Below, one piece after another: positions 1 through 5,400 of a stretch of DNA of 7,700 nt. Origin of the DNA: Alphaproteobacteria bacterium (GTDB lineage Bacteria > Pseudomonadota > Alphaproteobacteria > Sphingomonadales > Sphingomonadaceae); contig JADCGM010000277.1 in NCBI GenBank assembly GCA_020249025.1, positions 1 through 7,700 of the forward strand, in the 5' to 3' direction. The stretch's first letter is position 1, and every line of letters starts with the position of its first letter. The translations under genes were made by a program, and so were the position numbers. Below the pieces are notes generated by a model. The model was given only the letters and a program-made list of their open reading frames with translations. It was not told the DNA's origin and did no database searches.

Positions 1-595
1 TGAATTGTTGGTTGAACATCATCGATCCGAGCGCCAGCCCGCTCATGCCGGGAAGCCATTCGCCGCCGATGAAGACGATCGGCCCCGGGTCGGTCATCCC
101 GATGCTCAAGGTCCTGCTGAGAGCGGTGCTGGTCCGGTTCGACGTCTGGGGATCGACCGTGGACGTGAACAGGTCATCGTAGCCGTAAAAGGACGCGAAG
201 CTTGCTTCGCCATACACGTCGCTGCCTCTGCCCAAGGCGAACGGCCCAGAGCTGAACGGCGTCGGGCCGGCGATGTTGAACGAGGCGCTGACGCCCACCG
301 GATACCCATAATAGCTGCCGCCGCCGAGAGAGGTGGAACCGGCGCCGCCATCCGGATTGCCGAATTGCGGCATCCCGGCCGAGGTATCGACGACCACGGT
401 CATCGAAATGCCGGAAATGGCGAAATTGGTGGTGACGACGGTGCAGGCCGGACTGGTGGTGCAGTCGAAGTCCTGCCGCGTGCCCGTTCCCGAGGCGGCC
501 CAGAAATCATAGGTGACGAGCGCGGCCTGCGCGGGGGCAGCAAGCCCGGCGAGTGCAACGATTGCGGCGATCCCCGCGGATGACAGCTTGAACAT
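1..595 (-). CDS. Secreted protein with N-terminal signal peptide, partial (C-terminus beyond left edge); candidate PEP-CTERM-type exported protein
   Basis: The reverse strand is open from the ATG at 593-595 to the window edge: 198 complete codons and no stop. A Shine-Dalgarno run AGGGGG (600-605) lies four bases upstream of this ATG, which fixes the start. Residues 1-24 are a classic Sec signal peptide: MFKLSS, a hydrophobic Ala/Ile/Leu/Val core, and a signal peptidase I site PAQA|A after residue 24. The mature part starts LVTYDFWAASGTG and is rich in Gly, Ser, Thr and aromatic residues with alternating beta-strand-like stretches, and no further membrane segment is visible. Cys45 and Cys51 (motif CTTSPAC) could form a small disulfide loop. 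I do not recognise a specific family. The overall style resembles sphingomonad exported proteins that end in a PEPxxWA-CTERM sorting signal, but that tail would lie outside the window, so this is inference. Codon use is less GC-extreme than in the genes to the right. Confidence 0.8.
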   Translation of the reverse strand, partial: MFKLSSAGIAAIVALAGLAAPAQAALVTYDFWAASGTGTRQDFDCTTSPACTVVTTNFAISGISMTVVVDTSAGMPQFGNPDGGAGSTSLGGGSYYGYPVGVSASFNIAGPTPFSSGPFALGRGSDVYGEASFASFYGYDDLFTSTVDPQTSNRTSTALSRTLSIGMTDPGPIVFIGGEWLPGMSGLALGSMMFNQQF

Positions 596-808
596 CGATC
601 CCCCTGTGACGGCCGGGTGACGGCCGAGGGCTCGTGCCAAGCAAGCTTCATGCCCGACCCTCAACCCGTTCCGAACATGAAACAATGTCGGGAGCGGCAA
701 ATCGAGACGCACCGATTTCGTAAGGATTTCCGACAGTTTCGGGTGCGGAACGGCCGCTGCCCGACGCCTGTTTTGCGGCCGGGGCGGCAGCGGTGCTAGG
801 TCGCGGGC
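596..808. other. Divergent intergenic region between the secreted-protein gene and the hydrolase gene
   Basis: These 213 bases separate two divergently transcribed genes, so they should hold both promoters. They are visibly less GC-rich than the flanking plus-strand genes, with A/T-richer patches around 675-735. I see no strong -35/-10 pair in either direction. A weak TTGCGG (773-778) sits upstream of the hydrolase, but no good -10 follows. Small possible hairpins exist (CCCGAC 653-658 with GTCGGG 687-692, and CCGA 730-733 with TCGG 739-742) but are within chance for such GC content. The 60-codon GTG-started frame at 617-799 has no support as a gene. Confidence 0.6.
606..627. repeat. 11-bp tandem duplication in the leader of the secreted-protein gene
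   Basis: GTGACGGCCGG (606-616) is followed directly by GTGACGGCCGA (617-627), ten of eleven bases identical. It abuts the Shine-Dalgarno run (600-605) of the minus-strand gene and would lie in that gene's 5' leader. It could be a simple replication-slippage duplication or a pair of direct-repeat binding half-sites; the sequence alone does not decide. Confidence 0.6.
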
Positions 809-1555
809 ATGACCGATATCGCCTTTCTGCCGCACGACGGCACCCGCCTCGCCTATCGCCATCGGCCCGGCTCTGGGCCGACGGTGGTGTTCCTGCCCGG
901 CTTCATGTCGGACATGACGGGGTCGAAGGCGGAGTTTCTGGATGGTTGGGCGGCTGAGCGGGGGCGGGGGTTTCTGCGGCTCGACTTTTCGGGGTGCGGG
1001 GCGAGTTCGGGGGCGTTCACGGACGGGACGATCTCGCGCTGGGCGGACGATGCGCGGGCGGTGATCGCGGCAACCGTGGGCGAGGGGCCGGTGGTGCTGG
1101 TCGGCTCGTCGATGGGCGGGTGGATCGCGTTGCGGCTGGCGGTGGCGCTGGGGGCGCGGGTGCGGGGGCTGGTCGGGATCGCGGCGGCCCCGGATTTCAC
1201 CGACTGGGGGATCTGGGACGGGCTCTCCGAGGCGGAGCGCGCGGCGGTGATGCGGGACGGGCGGCTGGAGCGTGCCTCGGAGTACGGCGATGCGCCCTAT
1301 GTCTATACGCGTGCGCTGATCGAGGACGGGTGGGCGTGCCGGGTGATGTCGGGGGCGATCCCCTATCGCGGGCCGGTGCGGCTGCTGCAGGGGCAGGCGG
1401 ACCCGGACGTGCCGTGGCGGCTGGCGCTCGACATCGCCGCGCGCGTCGATTCAGCCAACATACAGGTGACGCTGATCAAGGACGGCGACCACCGGCTGTC
1501 GCGCCCGCAGGATCTGGCGCTGCTGGCCGCGACGATCGAGGCGCTGGGCGGATAG
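809..1555 (+). CDS. Alpha/beta hydrolase (serine esterase/thioesterase fold), ABHD10-like
   Basis: A 248-residue single-domain alpha/beta hydrolase without signal peptide or membrane segment, so predicted cytoplasmic. The nucleophile elbow is GSSMGGW, residues 99-105, with catalytic Ser101. The acid is probably Asp198 in GQADPDVPW (195-203) and the base His228 in KDGDHRLS (224-231). The oxyanion-hole strand is VVFLPGF (26-32), and RLDFSGCGASSG (57-68) is the conserved strand 4 region. This pattern (LPGF-S-M-G-K-A, D-SG-G-S-G, VGSS-GGW, RLL-G--D-DVPW, GDHR) matches mitochondrial ABHD10, an acyl-protein thioesterase and acyl-glucuronide esterase, and its bacterial relatives. The physiological substrate here is unknown; ester or thioester hydrolysis is the safe statement. 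An in-frame TAG at 797-799 makes ATG 809 the earliest possible start. No good Shine-Dalgarno precedes it (only AGG at 798-800), so translation may be weak or leaderless. It is followed after one base by the TPR gene. Synonymous sites are strongly G-ending (gcg, ggg, cgg, ctg). Confidence 0.9.
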   Translation: MTDIAFLPHDGTRLAYRHRPGSGPTVVFLPGFMSDMTGSKAEFLDGWAAERGRGFLRLDFSGCGASSGAFTDGTISRWADDARAVIAATVGEGPVVLVGSSMGGWIALRLAVALGARVRGLVGIAAAPDFTDWGIWDGLSEAERAAVMRDGRLERASEYGDAPYVYTRALIEDGWACRVMSGAIPYRGPVRLLQGQADPDVPWRLALDIAARVDSANIQVTLIKDGDHRLSRPQDLALLAATIEALGG

Positions 1556-1556
1556 G

Positions 1557-2312
1557 ATGAACATGCGCGGGCCGATGCTGGCGGGGATGGCGGGGCTGCT
1601 GATCGCGGCGGGGCCTGCGCCCGCGCCTTCAGCGGAGGCGGCGCGCTATGCCTCCTGCCTCGGGCTGGCGGCGACCGATCCGGTGCGCGCGGTCGAGACG
1701 GCGAGCGTGTGGCGGATCGAGGGCGGCGGACCGCCGGCGCGGCACTGCCTGGGCGTCGCCTATGCGCGGCAGGGCAAGTTTCTCGCGGCGACCGATGCGC
1801 TGGAGGCGGCGGCGCGGGATGCGCAGGCGGCGGGCAGCGCGCTCGCGGGGACGATCTATGGGCAAGCCGGGAATGCCGCGCTGGCGGCCGACGATGCGGC
1901 GCGCGCGCTCGATCTGCTCAACAGCGCGCTGTCGTTGAACCCGGGGCCGGCGGCGCAGGGCGCGCTGCTCGTCGACCGGGCGCGGGCGAGCGTGGCGCTG
2001 GGGAAGACGACGGAGGCGCGCGCCGATCTCGACACGGCGGTGACGATCGCGCCGAACGATGCCGACGCCTGGCTGCTGCGGGCGACGCTGGCGCGGCGGG
2101 AGACGCGCAACGCCGACGCCGAAGCCGCGATCGCGACGGCGGCGAAGCTCGCGCCCGACAGCGCCGAGGTGGCGCTGGAGCAGGGCAACATCGCCGCGAT
2201 CCAGGGCAAGGGCGACGAGGCGCGCGCGGCCTGGACGCGGGCGGTGACGCTGGCGAAGGACAGCGACGCCGGGCGGACGGCGGCGGCGGCTCTGAAGAGC
2301 AACGGGATGTAG
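1557..2312 (+). CDS. Exported tetratricopeptide-repeat (TPR) protein
   Basis: 251 residues. Residues 1-28 look like a signal peptide: MNMRG, hydrophobic Leu/Ile/Ala/Gly core (8-19), Pro/Ala-rich end PAPAPSAEA, with cleavage probably near residues 26-29. The mature protein is Ala-rich and helical. It contains about five TPR-like 34-residue units at roughly 64-97, 98-131, 135-168, 169-201 and 202-235, recognisable by G-Y-A small-residue positions, A--D--A and a Pro at unit ends (NPGP, APND, APDS). TPR proteins are scaffolds for protein-protein contacts; no enzymatic motif is visible. Cys34 and Cys64 are the only cysteines and could form a periplasmic disulfide. The ATG at 1557 lies one base after the hydrolase stop (TAG 1553-1555), with GGCGG just upstream, so coupled translation in one operon is likely. 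A second ATG at 1563 would remove only two residues. The partner and role are unknown. Ends before the palindromic repeat. Confidence 0.88.
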   Translation: MNMRGPMLAGMAGLLIAAGPAPAPSAEAARYASCLGLAATDPVRAVETASVWRIEGGGPPARHCLGVAYARQGKFLAATDALEAAARDAQAAGSALAGTIYGQAGNAALAADDAARALDLLNSALSLNPGPAAQGALLVDRARASVALGKTTEARADLDTAVTIAPNDADAWLLRATLARRETRNADAEAAIATAAKLAPDSAEVALEQGNIAAIQGKGDEARAAWTRAVTLAKDSDAGRTAAAALKSNGM

Positions 2313-2321
2313 GGGGGCGCT

Positions 2322-2341
2322 CCCCTCCCTTCAGGGAGGGG
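2322..2341 (+). terminator. Stem-loop after the TPR gene, candidate transcription-end hairpin
   Basis: A perfect 8-bp GC stem with a 4-base TTCA loop begins 10 bases after the TPR stop codon. There is no T-tract after it, so it is not a classical intrinsic terminator. It may instead stabilise the 3' end of the hydrolase-TPR transcript or work with Rho. It is also the left terminal hairpin of the larger palindrome. Confidence 0.4.
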
Positions 2342-2430
2342 TAGGGGAGGGGGCTTCGGCTGCGAAGACAGCCGTTCTCCGTTCTGCGCCTTGGTTCGGC
2401 TGTCTGCGCAGCCGAAGCCCCCTCCCCCGG

Positions 2431-2451
2431 CCCCTCCCCGTTGGGGAGGGG
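2431..2451 (-). terminator. Stem-loop after the glutamate dehydrogenase gene, candidate transcription-end hairpin
   Basis: A perfect 9-bp stem (CCCCTCCCC with GGGGAGGGG) and 3-base loop lie about 20 bases beyond the dehydrogenase stop, read on the minus strand. It has no following U-tract. As the right terminal hairpin of the compound palindrome it may end or protect the dehydrogenase mRNA, and the whole dyad could insulate the two convergent genes from read-through. Confidence 0.4.
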
Positions 2452-2472
2452 AGAAGGGGGTGAGGGGAGGTG

Positions 2473-5400
2473 CTAGCCCAGCGCCACCCTCGCCTGGCTG
2501 CCGAGGTGGGCGAGCATGGCGGCGGTGACGGTGCCGCCGGTGCGCATCCGGGCGACCGCGCCGGCGAGGCGCTGGGCGCGGTCCGGGTGGGCGTCGAGCC
2601 AGCCCTTGGCCGCCGTCAGCGGATCGCCGCCGAGCTTGCGGATGAGATCGAGGCGCAGCGCCTCGAAATCGCGCGCGAGGCCGGCGACGAGCAGCCGCTC
2701 CCACGGATCGGCCGGCGAGAGGCGCGCGGCGGCGCCCTTCGCCCAATCGAGCCCGAGGCGTTCGCCCAGCAGCGCATAGGCGTCGGTGACGGCGCGCTCG
2801 GATGCGCCGAGGTCGGCGGCGAGCCCGGCGACGCCGACCGCCCCGTCAAGGGCTTCGAGGCGGACGAGCGCCTGGGCGATGGCCTCGGGCGCGCCGGCGT
2901 CGCGCAAGGATGCGGCGAAGCGCTCGACCTGTGCGCGCGGTTCCGGGGCGAGCAGCGCGTCGAGCTGGGCGACGATGCGCTCGACGCCGGGCTTCAGCCG
3001 CGCGATCAGCACCGACGGGCTGTCGGTGGCATCCGAATTTCGCAGCAGGTCGCCCATCTGGGTGCGCAGGCCGTCGGTCGCGTGGGCGTGGAGCGCGATC
3101 TGGACGCGCGCGGGCGCATCCGAGGCGTCGATGCCGCGCCACAGCGTGCGCAGATCGAACAGCTCGCGCGCGGCGACGAAGGCCGCGCCGACATGGGCGA
3201 GGCTCGTGCCCGCTTCCTCCGCCAGCTCGAAGGCGAGGGCGATGCCGCCGCGGTTGACGATCTGGTTCGCAAGCTTGGTCGCGACGATCTCGCGGCGCAG
3301 GCGGTGGCTGTCGATGGCGTCCGGGAAGCGCGCGACGAGCGCCGCCGGGAAGGCGGCGTGGAGATCGGCGGCGAGGACGGGATCATCGACGACCGGGCTC
3401 GATACGAGCGCGTCCTTCAGCGCCATCTTGGCGTAGGAGAGCAGCACCGCGAGCTCGGGGCGTTCGAGGCTGCGCCCGGCCTGCTGGCGCTGGGCGAGCA
3501 GGTCGTCGCCGGGCAGCCCCTCGACCGCGCGGTCGAGGCGGCCGGCGGCCTCCAGCGTCTGGATGACGCGCTGGAAGCTCGGGAGCGCGGCGGGGCCCGC
3601 GGCCTCGGCGACCGAGATCGCCTGCGTCTGCATGATGTTGTCGCGCAGCACGAGCGTGGCGACATCGTCAGTCATCTGGACGAGCAGCTCGTTGCGCGCC
3701 TCGATCCCGAGCGCGCCGCCGGCCACCTGCGGAGACAGCGCGATCTTGATGTTGACCTCGTTGTCCGAGCAGTCGACGCCCGCCGAATTGTCGATGAAGT
3801 CGGTGTTGATGCGGCCGCCGGTGCGGGCGAAGGCGATGCGGCCGGCCTGGGTGCAGCCGAGATTGGCGCCCTCGCCGATGACCTTAACGCGCAGCTCCTC
3901 GGCATTGACGCGAAGCGCATCGTTGGCGCGGTCGCCGACGTCGGCGTTGGATTCGGCCGCCGCCTTCACATAGGTGCCGATGCCACCGAACCAGCAAAGG
4001 TCGGCCTGCATCTTGAGGATCGCGCGCATGAGGTCGGCCGGAGCCATCGCCTCGTCGGCGACGCCGAGCATGGCTCGGACTTCCGGGCTGAGCGGGATCG
4101 ACTTCTGGTCGCGCGGGAAGACGCCGCCGCCCTTGGAGATGAGCTTGGCGTCGTAGTCGGCCCAGGACGAGCGGGGCAGCGCGAACATGCGCTGGCGCTC
4201 GGCGTAGCTCTTCGCCGCGTCGGGCGCGGGGTCGAGGAAGATGTGGCGGTGGTCGAAGGCGGCGACGAGCAGGACGGACGTCGAGAGCAGAAGCCCGTTG
4301 CCGAAGACGTCGCCCGACATGTCGCCTACGCCGAAGGCGCGGACCGGATCGGCCTGCACGTCGACGCCCATCTCGCGGAAGTGACGCTGGACCGAGATCC
4401 ACGCGCCCTTCGCCGTGATGCCCATCGCCTTGTGGTCGTAGCCGTAGCGGCCGCCGGAGGCGAAGGCGTCGCCGAGCCAGAAGCCGTGGGCCTCCGAGAT
4501 GGCGTTGGCGACGTCGGAGAAAGTCGCGGTGCCCTTGTCGGCGGCGACGACGAGATAAGGGTCGTCGTCATCGTGACGAACGACGGCTTGCGGAGGGACG
4601 ACCGAGCCGTCGGGAGCGAGATTGTCGGTGACCGACAGCAGCGCGCGGATGAAGATGCGGTAGGACTCGGTGCCCTCGGCCAGCCAGGCCTCGCGGTCGG
4701 CGGCGGGGGGGAGCTGCTTGGGGTAGAAGCCGCCCTTCGCGCCCGTCGGCACGATGACGGCGTTCTTGACCATCTGCGCCTTCACGAGGCCGAGGATCTC
4801 GGTGCGGAAATCGTCGCGGCGGTCCGACCAGCGGAGACCGCCACGGGCGATGCGGCCGCCGCGCAGGTGGATGCCCTCGACCCGGGGGGAATAGACCCAG
4901 ATCTCGCGGTAGGGGACGGGCGGCGGCAGATTGGGCACGCGCGCCGATTCGAGCTTGAAGGCGAGCGCTTCCTGACCCGAGGGCGCGAAGGCGTTGGTGC
5001 GCAGCGTCGCCTCGATCAGCGAGCGGTAGAGCCTGAGGATGCGATCGTCGTCGATGGCGACGACGGCGGCGAGCGCGGCGTCGAGCCGCTGGCGCACCGC
5101 CTGCACATCCTCGCCGCCCGCCGGATCGAAGCGCGCGACGAAGAGCGCGACGAGGTCGCCGGCGATGGCCGGATAGCGGCGCAGCGCATCGACGACGGTG
5201 GCGATGCCGTAGCTGACGCCGGTCTGGCGCAGATAGCGGAACCAGGCGCGCAGCCAGCCGACCGCGCGCGCATCGAGCCCGGCCGAGAGCACGAGCGCGT
5301 TGAACGCGTCATTTTCCTGCGCGCCCTGCAGCACCGCGCGGAGCGCCGGCTCGACGCGGCTGCGGACGCCCTCGAGATCGGCGGCCGAGCGGTCGGCGGT

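Larger units (their letters stand above)
2320..2453. repeat. Compound inverted repeat (REP-doublet/BIME-like palindromic element)
   Basis: The convergent intergenic region is almost filled by one large dyad. The inner left arm 2344-2374 pairs with 2397-2427 at 30 of 31 positions (mismatch A2365/G2406), around a 22-base centre (2375-2396). After a short interruption (A2343/C2428 mismatch and one-base bulge at G2430) the pairing resumes as 2334-2341 with 2431-2438, and the outer ends 2320-2329 pair with 2444-2453. Each end also folds on itself: CCCCTCCC-TTCA-GGGAGGGG (2322-2341) and CCCCTCCCC-GTT-GGGGAGGGG (2431-2451). Two hairpin units in inverted orientation are the architecture of REP doublets or small non-autonomous elements. 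The centre includes a tandem CCGTTCT pair (2372-2385). No convincing target-site duplication or coding capacity is visible. GC-rich palindromes of this sort are common between genes in sphingomonads (recollection, not searched). Confidence 0.85.

Noticed and set aside
195..210. Perfect hairpin GCGAAGC-TT-GCTTCGC
   Set aside because: It lies inside the coding frame of the secreted-protein gene, has only a 2-base loop, and is short enough to be chance; nothing around it suggests a regulatory site.
633..639. TGGCACG on the minus strand, resembling the -24 half of a sigma-54 promoter
   Set aside because: The required TTGC-type -12 element is absent at the correct spacing (CTCGG instead).
617..799. 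60-codon plus-strand frame in the divergent intergenic region
   Set aside because: It has a GTG start inside a tandem repeat, no Shine-Dalgarno, no recognisable protein features, and it occupies the region needed for two promoters.
773..802. Possible promoter TTGCGG ... TAGGTC for the hydrolase
   Set aside because: The -10 agrees with the consensus at only two positions, and placing it here would require a leaderless message with no independent support.
1150..1177. G-quadruplex-type motif (four G runs) inside the hydrolase coding sequence
   Set aside because: It follows directly from G-ending codons for Gly, Ala, Arg and Leu, so there is no reason to infer a regulatory role.
994..1560. 188-codon Gly/Arg/Ala-rich plus-strand frame overlapping the hydrolase
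   Set aside because: Low-complexity shadow of a well-supported alpha/beta hydrolase in another frame of GC-rich DNA.
1856..2746. 296-codon minus-strand frame spanning the TPR gene, the palindrome and the dehydrogenase end
   Set aside because: It overlaps two supported genes and reads through the inverted repeat; its composition is typical of out-of-frame GC-rich translation.
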